The position numbers and the translations under genes were made by a program. A stretch of 17,611 bases of DNA from an uncultured Lachnospiraceae bacterium (lineage in GTDB: Bacteria; Bacillota; Clostridia; Lachnospirales; Lachnospiraceae): assembly GCA_910579685.1 (NCBI GenBank), contig CAJTVN010000053.1, positions 1 to 17,611 of the forward strand, written 5' to 3'. Shown here in pieces: positions 7,144 through 15,070 of the stretch. The notes beneath the pieces are model-generated. The model was given only the letters and a program-made list of their open reading frames with translations. It was not told where the DNA came from and ran no database searches. The stretch's first letter is position 1. Each line of letters begins with the position of its first letter.

Positions 7144-7968
7144 CTACTGTCTGACATCCCTTTTACGGTACTGTGCCGGAGAGATGCCGGTTTGCTTCTT
7201 GAAAAAAGCTGAAAAATGCTCATAGCAGGGAAAGCCGAGCCTCTCCGAGATGATCTGGATGGAAAGGTTGGTATGGTAGAGCATGGACTGGGCCAGTTCC
7301 AGTTTCATGGACAGGTAATAGTTATAGGGTGTAATCCCATAGGCTTCCCGGAAGAGATGGATACAGCGTGAACGGGAAAGGTGGACACTGTCGGCAATGT
7401 CGTCGATACGGATCGGGGCGGTCAGATTTTCTTCGATAAAATTTTTCATGGCCAGCGCCGGGGACTTTCCCAGAGTGCGGTGGCCGAGAAAGTCTGATAA
7501 GAAACTGATATACTGATGCAGAAGGAGAGGCAGCTTTTTCCCGCAGTGAACCGGATCCTTCTGTATCATATCCACAATGGAAAACAGGAAAGAACCGTCC
7601 CCCAGATCCGGAATTACCAGGGTATCATCTAATCCGTAGTCGGAAAGCATATGGCGTACCATGCTTCCCTCCACATTGAGCCATACTTTTTTCCAGGGGT
7701 CTTTCGGGTCGGCCCAGTAATGCTGATAATGCCCTGGCCGCAAAATGTAAGCGTCTCCCGCTTTTACATGACAGGTTTCCTGATCCTGTATGATCTGTCC
7801 CTGCCCGCTGATAATATATTCAAAGACATAGCAGCTGCCGCTGCTGCGTTGTATTTCATAAAAAGGAAAGGGCCAGGTGATTCCTGCCAGCTGAGGAGAA
7901 AAGGCCGGGCTTGAGGGTCCGGTATAAATAGCATATTCTTCTTTTCCGATTCGGCGTTCGTTGATCAT
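7144..7968 (-). CDS. AraC-family transcriptional regulator with cupin sensor
   Basis: A 274-residue cytoplasmic regulator starting at the ATG at 7968, which has the ribosome site AAGGA seven bases upstream; the frame is open further 5' to 8037 but without a ribosome site. The N-terminal half is a cupin-like sugar-binding domain (YVFEYIISGQGQIIQ, then VKAGDAYILRPGHYQHYW). The C-terminal ~100 residues hold two helix-turn-helix units (IRIDDIADSVHLSRSRCIHL and IQIISERLGFPCYEHFSAFF, then ISPAQYRKR). It is transcribed divergently from the GtaA-like/GH125 gene pair across a ~190-base region, the standard arrangement for an AraC activator of a glycan locus. The natural inducer is probably a product of those enzymes, which is inference. 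Confidence 0.92.
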   Translation of the reverse strand: MINERRIGKEEYAIYTGPSSPAFSPQLAGITWPFPFYEIQRSSGSCYVFEYIISGQGQIIQDQETCHVKAGDAYILRPGHYQHYWADPKDPWKKVWLNVEGSMVRHMLSDYGLDDTLVIPDLGDGSFLFSIVDMIQKDPVHCGKKLPLLLHQYISFLSDFLGHRTLGKSPALAMKNFIEENLTAPIRIDDIADSVHLSRSRCIHLFREAYGITPYNYYLSMKLELAQSMLYHTNLSIQIISERLGFPCYEHFSAFFKKQTGISPAQYRKRDVRQ

Positions 7969-8027
7969 GAAGAGTCCTTTCTTCTGCCGTGTGGCATAAT
8001 GTACATTCTTTTCTTTTCCCTTTCTCC

Positions 8028-8036
8028 AGTATAGCA
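8028..8036 (-). promoter_or_regulatory. Extended -10 promoter of the AraC gene
   Basis: On the minus strand TGC-TATACT is an extended -10 element. The spacing to the ATG at 7968 leaves a leader of about 50 bases. The -35 region is weak, as is common with an extended -10. Confidence 0.5.
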
Positions 8037-8095
8037 CTATTTTGTATATTTTAAAGCATAATTTACATGGTTTTCTTATAAAAAAGAGAATATAG

Positions 8096-8125
8096 TTGAC
8101 TTTAGTTAAAACAAAAGAATTTTAT
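8096..8125 (+). promoter_or_regulatory. Possible weak promoter of the GtaA-like/GH125 pair
   Basis: TTGACT (8096-8101), 18-bp spacer, TTTTAT (8120-8125). The poor -10 fits a promoter that needs the divergent AraC activator. The AT-rich stretch between 8036 and 8096 is where AraC half-sites would be expected, but no clear direct repeat stands out. Confidence 0.35.
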
Positions 8126-8161
8126 TCAGGAGGGAAAAGGAGAATAAGGAGGATGATGAAT

Positions 8162-10243
8162 ATGAAAATGAATGGTACAGAAAAAAATGAAGTGAAAAAA
8201 GACAGGCTTCCGGCTTATCCGTTGATTACCTGCGACCCTTATTTCAGTATATGGTCGGGCAGCGACCTGCTGTATGAAAGGGACACCATGCATTGGACGG
8301 GAAGAAGGAAACGGATCAGGGCAAGTGTGCGCATTGATGGCAGGGAGTACCGCTTTATGGGTCAGGGTGCGCAGGAGCCCATGAGACAGACCGGGGCGGA
8401 GGTGACGGCGTTTTCCACCCGATATCATTTTGAGGCTGCGGGGACGGCATTGACCGTTATTTTCTGGACACCGCTTCTTCTGGATGATCTGGACGTACTT
8501 TCGCGTCCCTGCTCCTATGTGGACATGGAGGTGAGCTCTCTGGACGGAGCGGCCCATCAGGTGGAAATCGAATGGGAATTCTCGGGAGAACTGTGCTGTG
8601 ACAGGAATCAGACGGAAAAAATCGGCGGCGGCGGTTATGATTTGGAGCAGGAGCAGATCGCATGGCTCGGGCTGCGGCAGCAGAGTCCTCTGGGACACAG
8701 CGGCGATGGCGTTACTATTGACTGGGGCTACCTGTATCTGTCGGTGGAGGCAATGGAGGGAAGAAAGGTATTTTATGCACAGGAGAGACATAGCCTTTGT
8801 GCCGGCTTTACGCTGGATGTAGAGGCGGGGAACGGAAAAAGCGCGTTTTTTGTGGCTGCATATGATGATATCGCATCCATCAATTATTTTGGCAGATTAT
8901 TTCCCGGTTATTGGGCCAGAGAGGGAAAAACAATCGTGGAGGCTGTCTCGGAGGCGGTTATCCAGAAGAACCTTCTGTGGGAGCGGTGCAGAGCGTTTGA
9001 AAAGGAGCTGGTGCGTGAGTGTGAAGTATTTGGGGAAGCCTACACAAAGATTTGTATGGCGGCTTACAGACAATGCATTGCGGCGCACAAGCTGATTGCC
9101 GACGAGAAGGGAAGAGCGGTGTTTATTTCCAAGGAATGCTATTCCAACGGCTGTGCGGCTACGGTGGATGTGACGTATCCCTCTGCCCCGCTGTTTCTCT
9201 TATATAATCCGGAATTGGTCAGGGGCATGCTGCGGCCTGTGCTTCGATTTGCCAAAATGCCGGTGTGGAACTATGATTTTGCACCGCACGATGTGGGACG
9301 CTATCCCTATGTGACCGGACAGGTGTACGGGCAAAAGGAGTACCGGAGGGCGGCGCAGGAGCTTGGAGGGGGTGAGGAGGAAGGCTTTGTCTTTCCCATG
9401 TATTATCAGATGCCGGCAAGTGCGGATATTTATCAGATAAAATATCAAATGCCGGTAGAGGAATGTGGCAATGTGCTGATTCTGGCGGCACAGCTGGCAA
9501 GACAGGATCCCGAGGCAACAAAGGAACTTTTGACGGATAATCTCTCCCTGTATGAAAAATGGGTAAAATATCTTCTGCAGTACGGCACAGACCCTGAGGA
9601 ACAGCTATGTACGGACGATTTTGCAGGTCATCTAAGTCATAATGTAAATCTTGCCATCAAGGCGGTTATGGGAGTGGAGGCATATTCTATCCTGATACGG
9701 GCGGCGGGGAAGGAAGAAGAGGCCGCTCATTATCATGAGCAGGCAGTGAAAATGGCAAAGACCGTGTTCGGGAGGGCTTCCGCTTCCGGTCACACAAAGC
9801 TTACCTTTGACGGAGGAAAAGAGAGCTGGAGCCTGAAATACAATGCCGTATGGGACTGGTTATTCGGCTCCGGACTCTGGGAGGAGGAGTTTTATGAGCA
9901 GGAATCCGCATATTATAGGGAAAAATGCGGTACATATGGCGTTCCCCTGGATAATCGGGAGGATTATGGAAAGAGCGACTGGATGATGTGGGCGGCGGCA
10001 ATGGATATGACGGGACAAAATATAGAAAAATTTTCCGGATGCATTTTGAAGTTTCTGGAGGAGAGTCCGGACAGAGTTCCTTTTTCCGACTGGTACCGGA
10101 TGGAAACCGGAAGGCAGCAGGGATTTCAAAACCGCACGGTGCAGGGAGGAATTTTTATGCCAATCCTTCTGCGCAGGGGGCGGATGGCAGACAGCCTGAA
10201 ATGCCGTGAGAGTAAGAAAGGGGCGCGGCATGGAAATACCTGA
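8162..10243 (+). CDS. GtaA-like (DUF4964/DUF5127/DUF4965/DUF1793) six-hairpin protein
   Basis: A 693-residue protein with the full domain set of the glutaminase-A-like superfamily. It has a DUF4964-type start (AYPLITCDPYFSIWS, about 18-32), a beta-rich DUF5127 region (~60-290), a DUF4965 region (ECYSNGCAATVDVTYPSAPL, about 327-346) and a C-terminal six-hairpin helical domain (LCTDDFAGHLSHNVNLAIKA; YGVPLDNREDYGKSDWMMW). ATG 8162 is chosen because AAGGAGG lies nine bases upstream; the ATGs at 8153 and 8156 are too close to it. There is no signal peptide, so it acts in the cytoplasm. Fungal relatives are described as glutaminases, but bacterial members commonly sit in glycan loci and the helical fold is glycosidase-like. 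Its overlap with a GH125 gene argues for a role in mannoside or N-glycan breakdown. The activity itself is unknown. Confidence 0.88.
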   Translation: MKMNGTEKNEVKKDRLPAYPLITCDPYFSIWSGSDLLYERDTMHWTGRRKRIRASVRIDGREYRFMGQGAQEPMRQTGAEVTAFSTRYHFEAAGTALTVIFWTPLLLDDLDVLSRPCSYVDMEVSSLDGAAHQVEIEWEFSGELCCDRNQTEKIGGGGYDLEQEQIAWLGLRQQSPLGHSGDGVTIDWGYLYLSVEAMEGRKVFYAQERHSLCAGFTLDVEAGNGKSAFFVAAYDDIASINYFGRLFPGYWAREGKTIVEAVSEAVIQKNLLWERCRAFEKELVRECEVFGEAYTKICMAAYRQCIAAHKLIADEKGRAVFISKECYSNGCAATVDVTYPSAPLFLLYNPELVRGMLRPVLRFAKMPVWNYDFAPHDVGRYPYVTGQVYGQKEYRRAAQELGGGEEEGFVFPMYYQMPASADIYQIKYQMPVEECGNVLILAAQLARQDPEATKELLTDNLSLYEKWVKYLLQYGTDPEEQLCTDDFAGHLSHNVNLAIKAVMGVEAYSILIRAAGKEEEAAHYHEQAVKMAKTVFGRASASGHTKLTFDGGKESWSLKYNAVWDWLFGSGLWEEEFYEQESAYYREKCGTYGVPLDNREDYGKSDWMMWAAAMDMTGQNIEKFSGCILKFLEESPDRVPFSDWYRMETGRQQGFQNRTVQGGIFMPILLRRGRMADSLKCRESKKGARHGNT

Positions 10244-11510
10244 GATACTGAAAAAGAGGGTGGATGAGCTGGAAAAATATTATCGCATTCACTGCCAGGC
10301 GTTAGCGCCGCTGGCCGCACAATGTTTCCTGAACACGATGGAGACCACGGTGAGACGGCTTGCGGACGGTACTTATTTTGTGATTACAGGCGATATCCCG
10401 GCTATGTGGCTGCGGGACTCTGCGGCGCAGGTGAGGCCTTATGTAAAATATGCGAAAGAGGATGACAGGCTTCAGGAGATTCTGGAAAGCATTATTGCAA
10501 AGCAGGCGGATTTTGTCTGCATTGATCCGTATGCGAATGCGTTCAACGAGTGCGCCAATGGGATGGGGCACAAGGATGATACCGTCTTAAACGACCATGT
10601 ATGGGAACGCAAATATGAGGTGGACTCGTTGTGCGCACCGCTGTATCTTGGATATTTATATTGGAAAACAACGGGGATTGACAGGATTTTCACAAAACGA
10701 TATTGCGAGATGATCAGAGTTATCTTGCATCTTTTTACCACAGAACAAGATCACGGGAAGTCATCTTATTTTTTTCAGCGTGATAATTGTCCGGATACAG
10801 ACACACTGCCCAACAGAGGCAGGGGAAATGCGGTGAGGGTGACTGGAATGACCTGGTCAGGCTTCCGGCCCTCTGATGATCGCTGTGATTACGGTTATCT
10901 GATTCCTTCCAATATGATGGCCGCAAAGGCGATGTGCTTTGCGGCGGAAATAGCCAGGGAATATTACAAATCCAAAGAGCTGGCGGCAAAGTGTGAGGCG
11001 CTGGCAAAGGAGATTCAGGAGGGCATCCGGGAATATGGGATAACAGAGCATCCGGAATTCGGAAGGATATACGCCTATGAAACGGATGGATTCGGAAATT
11101 ACAATTTGATGGATGATGCCAATTCGCCAAGTCTCCTGTCCATGCCCTATCTGGGATACTGCGGGAGGGAAGACCCTATCTACCGTAACACCCGCAGATT
11201 TGTCCTGTCGGATGCCAATCCCTTTTATTTTAAGGGAAATAAGGCGCAGGGGATGGGAAGCCCGCATACACCGGAGGGTTATGTGTGGCACATCGGCATT
11301 ATCATGCAGGCGCTCACTTCGGGAAGCAGACAGGAAATACTGGAGTGTCTTTACATGCTGGCCGGGACACATGCGGGGACAAACTATATGCATGAATCAT
11401 TCGACCCTTCGGCGCCGGAGAAGTATTCAAGGCCCTGGTTTGCATGGGCCAATTCCCTGTTTGCGGAGCTTCTGGATAAGCTCATGGATGAGAATTTCTG
11501 GGAGGGGTAA
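10230..11510 (+). CDS. GH125 exo-alpha-1,6-mannosidase
   Basis: A 426-residue metal-independent glycoside hydrolase (DUF1237/GH125) that removes terminal alpha-1,6-linked mannose with inversion. Family hallmarks are GDIPAMWLRDSAAQV (54-68), NECANGMGHKDD (106-117), SGFRPSDDRCDYGYLIPSNM (210-229), AQGMGSPHTP (339-348) and YMHESFDPS (386-394). From memory, the acid and base in the Clostridium perfringens enzyme are Asp220 and Glu393; Asp220 of RCDYGY and Glu389 of YMHESF occupy the matching places here. ATG 10230 has AAAGGGG just upstream; a GTG at 10206 is in frame but less well placed. The start lies 14 bases inside the previous gene, so the pair is coupled. No signal peptide: it acts on imported oligosaccharides. 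Confidence 0.95.
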   Translation: MEIPEILKKRVDELEKYYRIHCQALAPLAAQCFLNTMETTVRRLADGTYFVITGDIPAMWLRDSAAQVRPYVKYAKEDDRLQEILESIIAKQADFVCIDPYANAFNECANGMGHKDDTVLNDHVWERKYEVDSLCAPLYLGYLYWKTTGIDRIFTKRYCEMIRVILHLFTTEQDHGKSSYFFQRDNCPDTDTLPNRGRGNAVRVTGMTWSGFRPSDDRCDYGYLIPSNMMAAKAMCFAAEIAREYYKSKELAAKCEALAKEIQEGIREYGITEHPEFGRIYAYETDGFGNYNLMDDANSPSLLSMPYLGYCGREDPIYRNTRRFVLSDANPFYFKGNKAQGMGSPHTPEGYVWHIGIIMQALTSGSRQEILECLYMLAGTHAGTNYMHESFDPSAPEKYSRPWFAWANSLFAELLDKLMDENFWEG

Positions 11511-11511
11511 A

Positions 11512-11537
11512 AGGGGTTCTGCCTGATGCCCTCCCCT
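11512..11537. terminator. Weak bidirectional terminator candidate
   Basis: AGGGG (11512-11516) can pair with CCCCT (11533-11537) between two convergent genes. On the minus strand TTTTA follows the stem. The stem is only 5 bp with a long loop, so this is a weak call. Confidence 0.25.
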
Positions 11538-12681
11538 ACAGCGCCTTTTTCACCGAAATCGCCTTTACGGGACACATTTCCTGGCAGCAGAAGCAGGAAA
11601 TGCACCCCTTTTTGTGAAACACCGCCTTTTTTCCCGCCCCCGAAGTTCCCGGATGTCTGCCCGGCGCAATCCGGATCACGTGGGCGGGACAGCTCTCCGC
11701 ACATTTCCCGCACCCCACGCATTTTTCCCGGTCAACCTGGGGATAGGATTTCAGAAGCCGGCCGGCGAAAAACAGGAACGGCTTTTTGAGGAATCCGGGG
11801 ACGTTTCCGGAAAAATCAAGCCCTTTGGTATCCGGCAGCTTGAAGGGCGTAAGTCCCGCAGGAACGGGATCTCCCGTCAGTTCGATCTCATCCGGCCTGG
11901 CAAGGCCAAGCTCCGCGGCCTGACGGATCATCTCGATCTTCATGGGATCCAGCTTCATCAGCCCGGCGGCGAAATAATCCTGGGTATAGAGATCCCTGGC
12001 AGCCAGCAGCAGATGCAGCGGATGGGAGGTGCCGCCGGTGGGCCCGTTCCCTTCCATGGCATCGATGGCGTCGATGACGGTGAGCTGGGGCGCTACCGTC
12101 TGGGCCAGTTCAAGAAGCATCCGGGAAAAATCGGAAAGCTGGGGCCAGCGGTAATGAAGCTGGGGCTTTTCCAGCCCGGGGATCACGCCGAACAGGTTCT
12201 TGATTCCGCCGGAATATCCGGTCATTGCATGAGTTTTCAGCTTGCAGATATTGATCACATAGTCCGCCTGCACAATGGGCGTGATGATGTGGAAGGAATG
12301 GTTGGCAAACCCCTGCGGGCAGTTCACGGTCCGGGCGGAAAAATCCATATTGAGCTTCACCTGCGGCTCCAGCTGTCTCATGCCGCAGGTGCTGTAAATA
12401 TTTTTCATGTATTCGGCGTTATAGAGCCCTCCGGAGCTCTCCGCAAGGGTGATGTCCGTTACGCCCTGGTCATTCAGCCAGCGGACCACACCCTTGATCA
12501 CCAGAGGATGGGTGGTTACCGGGTACTCCGGCTTTTTCGCCATGATGAGGTTGGGCTTAATCACAACCTTTAAGTCGGCTCGCATATCCTTCTCAATGCC
12601 AAGAGCTGCAAACGAGCGGCACAGGGCGGGGTAGATCAGGTCTTCTTTGTATTCGGGAACCGATTGCAGAGTCTGAATCAT
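11536..12681 (-). CDS. DUF362 protein with two 4Fe-4S clusters
   Basis: A 381-residue iron-sulfur protein. The N-terminal ~300 residues are the DUF362 domain (VVIKPNLIMAKKPEYPVTTH; TLAESSGG; CKLKTHAMTGYSGGIKNLFG). The C-terminal ~70 residues carry a bacterial two-cluster ferredoxin module with CVGCGKCAESCP and CISCFCCQEMCP, each with four Cys suited to a [4Fe-4S] cluster. ATG at 12681 has AAAGGA nearby. No membrane segment or signal is seen. The family is probably an electron-transfer or redox enzyme of unknown substrate. The gene stands alone, converging on the GH125 gene with only 25 bases between them, and shows no functional tie to it. Confidence 0.93.
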   Translation of the reverse strand: MIQTLQSVPEYKEDLIYPALCRSFAALGIEKDMRADLKVVIKPNLIMAKKPEYPVTTHPLVIKGVVRWLNDQGVTDITLAESSGGLYNAEYMKNIYSTCGMRQLEPQVKLNMDFSARTVNCPQGFANHSFHIITPIVQADYVINICKLKTHAMTGYSGGIKNLFGVIPGLEKPQLHYRWPQLSDFSRMLLELAQTVAPQLTVIDAIDAMEGNGPTGGTSHPLHLLLAARDLYTQDYFAAGLMKLDPMKIEMIRQAAELGLARPDEIELTGDPVPAGLTPFKLPDTKGLDFSGNVPGFLKKPFLFFAGRLLKSYPQVDREKCVGCGKCAESCPAHVIRIAPGRHPGTSGAGKKAVFHKKGCISCFCCQEMCPVKAISVKKAL

Positions 12682-12801
12682 ATGATTTTCCTTTCACGAA
12701 AATTGATATCTTATTTTACCACGTTACGCGCTTTTGGAAAAGACAATTTGTACCCCGGAAAAAAAACAGAGAGACGATCCGCTTCCATGCGTATATAGTA
12801 T

Positions 12802-12875
12802 AGGTAATTGCGGAACTGTAAGCTGCGGAAATATTCAGACAATATTTCCGCAGCTTGCAGGCTTCGCAATTACCT
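12802..12875. repeat. Long near-perfect palindromic repeat upstream of the recombinase
   Basis: The left arm (12802-12835) and right arm (12841-12875) pair through 11 perfect outer bases (AGGTAATTGCG) and 16 perfect inner bases (AAGCTGCGGAAATATT), with a small mismatched patch between. The loop is CAGAC. It is the same family as 2750-2813, whose loop is GTCTG, the exact reverse complement. It ends 45 bases before the recombinase ATG and would form a very stable hairpin in the leader RNA. Possible roles are a dispersed element, a leader hairpin, or a recombinase-binding palindrome. Confidence 0.85.
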
Positions 12876-12920
12876 GATGACAGACGAATAACCGAGAACA
12901 CGACGTATGGAGGAAGCGGG

Positions 12921-13766
12921 ATGAAGGACTTAAGAGTGACGGAACAGGAAATTATGGAGTTTGAAAGATATCTGAGAAACGAAGAGCGGGAGCGGGCCAC
13001 CATTGAGAAATATCTGCGCGACGTGCGCTTTTTCTGCACATGGCTGGGACGCAGGCCTCTTACCAGGGAAGCGGTGATCGAGTGGAAGGAGCTTTTGCAG
13101 GAAAAGGGCTATGCGTCCGTCACGGTGAATGCGAAGCTCTCCGCACTTAACGGGTTTCTGGGCTTTCTGGGCCTTGAGGAATTCCGGGTGAAGTTCCTTC
13201 GCATCCAGCGGCAGATGTTCCGCAGAAAGTCCAGGGAGCTTACCCGGACGGATTATGAAACGCTGCTGGCAGCCGCCCGCAGGCAGGGAAAGGAGCGGCT
13301 GGCGCTTCTGATGGAAACGATCTGCGCCACGGGGATCCGGGTCAGCGAGCTGACCTTCATCACGGCGGAGGCGGCCAGAGAGGGGCGGGCGGAGGTGGAG
13401 CTAAAGGGCAAGGTGCGCATTATCCTCCTGCCGGGAAAGCTCTGCCGCAAACTTCTTAGGTTTATCGGGGAACGGGAAATCACTTCCGGCGAGATTTTCC
13501 GGACGAAAAGCGGAAAGGGACTGTCCAGAAGGCAGATCTGGAGGGAGATGAAGGAGCTGTGCAAAACGGCGGGCGTGGAAAGCACGAGGGTGTTCCCCCA
13601 CAACCTGCGCCACTTGTTCGCCATGTCCTTTTATAAAATATGCAAGGATATCGTGAAGCTGGCTGACGTGCTGGGTCACAGTTCCATTGAGACTACCCGG
13701 ATCTATCTGATAAGTTCGGGAGTGGAGCATGTGCGTCAGTTGGAGCAGCTGAGACTTGTGATATAA
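12921..13766 (+). CDS. Tyrosine recombinase (XerC/D-like), catalytically complete
   Basis: A 281-residue integrase-type recombinase that cuts and rejoins DNA through a 3'-phosphotyrosine. The N-terminal SAM-like core-binding domain spans about 5-88. The catalytic domain has all conserved residues: Arg140 (ATGIRVSEL), a beta-hairpin Lys (162 or 164, LKGKVR), His227 and Arg230 (HNLRH), His253 (LGHSS) and the nucleophile Tyr262 (TTRIYL). ATG 12921 follows GGAGG at a good distance; the frame is open further upstream but only through the palindrome. There is no excisionase gene or obvious att duplication in the window, and no phage or ICE module beside it. It is followed 280 bases on by a degenerate paralogue. 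Confidence 0.95.
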   Translation: MKDLRVTEQEIMEFERYLRNEERERATIEKYLRDVRFFCTWLGRRPLTREAVIEWKELLQEKGYASVTVNAKLSALNGFLGFLGLEEFRVKFLRIQRQMFRRKSRELTRTDYETLLAAARRQGKERLALLMETICATGIRVSELTFITAEAAREGRAEVELKGKVRIILLPGKLCRKLLRFIGEREITSGEIFRTKSGKGLSRRQIWREMKELCKTAGVESTRVFPHNLRHLFAMSFYKICKDIVKLADVLGHSSIETTRIYLISSGVEHVRQLEQLRLVI

Positions 13767-13859
13767 ACGGAATTTGTATTCTGACTACCATATTTGGGAG
13801 TATGGAAAATGCATTCCCGTCATTCAGTTAGAATGTTTTCATTTTTGCGTTTAATTGTG

Positions 13860-13923
13860 AAAAAACGGGCATAAGAAAGCAGGGACGTAAAAAAAATCTT
13901 TACGACCTTGCTCTTTCATGCCC
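13860..13923 (-). terminator. Minus-strand intrinsic terminator / long hairpin, orphan
   Basis: GGGCATAAGAAAGCAGGGAC starts the left arm (13867-13891), which pairs over about 25 positions with few mismatches to the right arm 13899-13923. Read on the minus strand the stem ends ...GCCC-G-TTTTTT, an intrinsic terminator. On the plus strand there is no T run after it. No minus-strand gene lies to its right within the window, so it has no obvious client. The rest of the 13767-14046 gap holds only the promoter below. Confidence 0.55.
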
Positions 13924-13941
13924 AAAATTCATAAAATAAGA

Positions 13942-13971
13942 TTGTAATTTTAAAATTTGCTGTGCTATAAT
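13942..13971 (+). promoter_or_regulatory. Sigma-A promoter with extended -10 for the second recombinase-like gene
   Basis: TTGTAA (13942-13947), 18-bp spacer, TATAAT (13966-13971) preceded by TGC, a consensus extended -10. The start of transcription would be near 13978, leaving a ~70-base leader to the ATG at 14047. The gene therefore has its own strong promoter rather than depending on the upstream recombinase. Confidence 0.75.
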
Positions 13972-14046
13972 GAGTGTGAAAAATGTATTTTTTGTTTTTT
14001 TATAGACAGAATACAAAGTCTGAACACAAGCGAGAAAGGAGCCCGT

Positions 14047-14856
14047 ATGGAAGAAGCAAGGGAAGCTATTACGGAAGGAAAAATAGAAGATTTTTTGGAT
14101 CATCTGGCCCGGAAGGGGCGAGGGGAGTCTTCCCTGCAGAGCTACCGGCGGATACTTATGGGCTTATACCGGTACCTGCCGGGGGACAAGAGCATAGGAG
14201 AGGCCACGGGGCCTCTGTGGAAACGTCATCTGGAGGAGCAGGGGTTCTCGCCGGCCACGGTGAACAGCCACCTGTCCGTGTGGAACAGCTTCCTGCAGTA
14301 CCTGGGGCGCAGGCAGTGGCAGATGGAGGATTTCAACCGGGAGACCGAACGGATCCAGCCGGAGCTGAGCCGCCGGGAGTACCTGCGGCTGCTGTCGGCG
14401 GCAAAGCAGCTGGGAAAGGAGAAGTCCTATCTGCTGATCAAGACCCTTGGCGGTGCGGGGATGCGGATTCAGGAGCTGCCGCAGCTCACCGTGGAGGCGT
14501 TGGAGACGGGGGTGGTGGAGCTGGAATACCACAATTCCAGGCAGAGGCGCATGCTGCACCTGCCGGAGGGCCTGCGGGCGGAGCTGCGGGACTATGTGCG
14601 TCGGGAGGGGAAGGAGAGCGGGCCGGTGTTCGCAACCCAGGAGGGAGAGCCCATGGCCCGGACCAGCGTGAACTATTTCATCAGCGTGGTAAGCCGTGAC
14701 GCACGGGTATCGGAGGAAAAGGCGACGCCCAGATGCCTGTGGAAAATGTACCAGGAAACCTGCCGGGAGATCCGCTCGAACGTGGCAGTGCTGATTGAGC
14801 AGTCTTACCAGCGGATGCTGGAGGAGGAGCAGCTGGTCATGGGCTGGAATGCATAA
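14047..14856 (+). CDS. Tyrosine-recombinase-fold protein lacking most catalytic residues
   Basis: A 269-residue protein with the same architecture and spacing as its upstream neighbour: SAM-like N-terminal domain (~10-92) and a recombinase catalytic domain, including the first catalytic Arg at the identical position 140 (GAGMRIQEL). The other active-site positions are changed. The LKGK hairpin is replaced by LEYHNSRQRR. The HNLRH motif is replaced by RCLWK (229-233), losing both His and Arg. The LGHSS His is absent. A Tyr at 254 (EQSYQRML) is the only candidate nucleophile. The frame is intact, with its own promoter and a ribosome site (GAAAGGAG) before ATG 14047, so it appears to be expressed and maintained, not decaying. 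A DNA-binding regulator or partner of the active recombinase is plausible, but this is inference. Confidence 0.9.
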   Translation: MEEAREAITEGKIEDFLDHLARKGRGESSLQSYRRILMGLYRYLPGDKSIGEATGPLWKRHLEEQGFSPATVNSHLSVWNSFLQYLGRRQWQMEDFNRETERIQPELSRREYLRLLSAAKQLGKEKSYLLIKTLGGAGMRIQELPQLTVEALETGVVELEYHNSRQRRMLHLPEGLRAELRDYVRREGKESGPVFATQEGEPMARTSVNYFISVVSRDARVSEEKATPRCLWKMYQETCREIRSNVAVLIEQSYQRMLEEEQLVMGWNA

Positions 14857-14968
14857 AGAGCCGGTTTTGCCGGTGCCTGCGGCAGGGCCTCCTTCAAGAG
14901 GCGCAGGAGGAAAGCTGGATACGGGAAGGAACGGGAAAACCAGGGGAGAGAAAAGGAGGAAAGCAGAG

Positions 14969-15058
14969 ATGAGGGAGGCGATTCCGCCGGTTTTTCATGC
15001 TCCGGAACCCAGGCCATCGGACGCCGGAGCGGAAAGGGAAAGGATGGCCCCGCATTGA
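14969..15058 (+). CDS. Small ORF (29 codons) with consensus Shine-Dalgarno
   Basis: AAAGGAGG (14953-14960) lies eight bases before ATG 14969, the strongest ribosome site in the window. The peptide (MREAIPPVFHAPEPRPSDAG...) is Pro- and charge-rich with no membrane segment. Its stop codon (15056-15058) falls inside a perfect 8-bp hairpin, CCGCATTG-ACA-CAATGCGG (15050-15068), immediately before the riboswitch aptamer. It could be a translated small protein, a coupling leader, or fortuitous. Nothing else recognisable lies between 14857 and 14968. Confidence 0.35.
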   Translation: MREAIPPVFHAPEPRPSDAGAERERMAPH

Positions 15059-15070
15059 CACAATGCGGAA

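Noticed and set aside
11614..12573. 319-codon plus-strand frame across the DUF362 gene
   Set aside because: Antisense to a gene with two intact ferredoxin motifs; the His/Gly-rich product is typical of a GC-rich shadow frame.
12802..13766. Integrase and att site of a prophage or ICE
   Set aside because: No tRNA, excisionase, phage structural, replication or conjugation gene lies beside it, and no duplicated core sequence was found.
13983..14699. 238-codon frame in another frame of the second recombinase
   Set aside because: Gly/Ala/Pro-rich shadow without any domain, while the other frame shows a complete recombinase fold.
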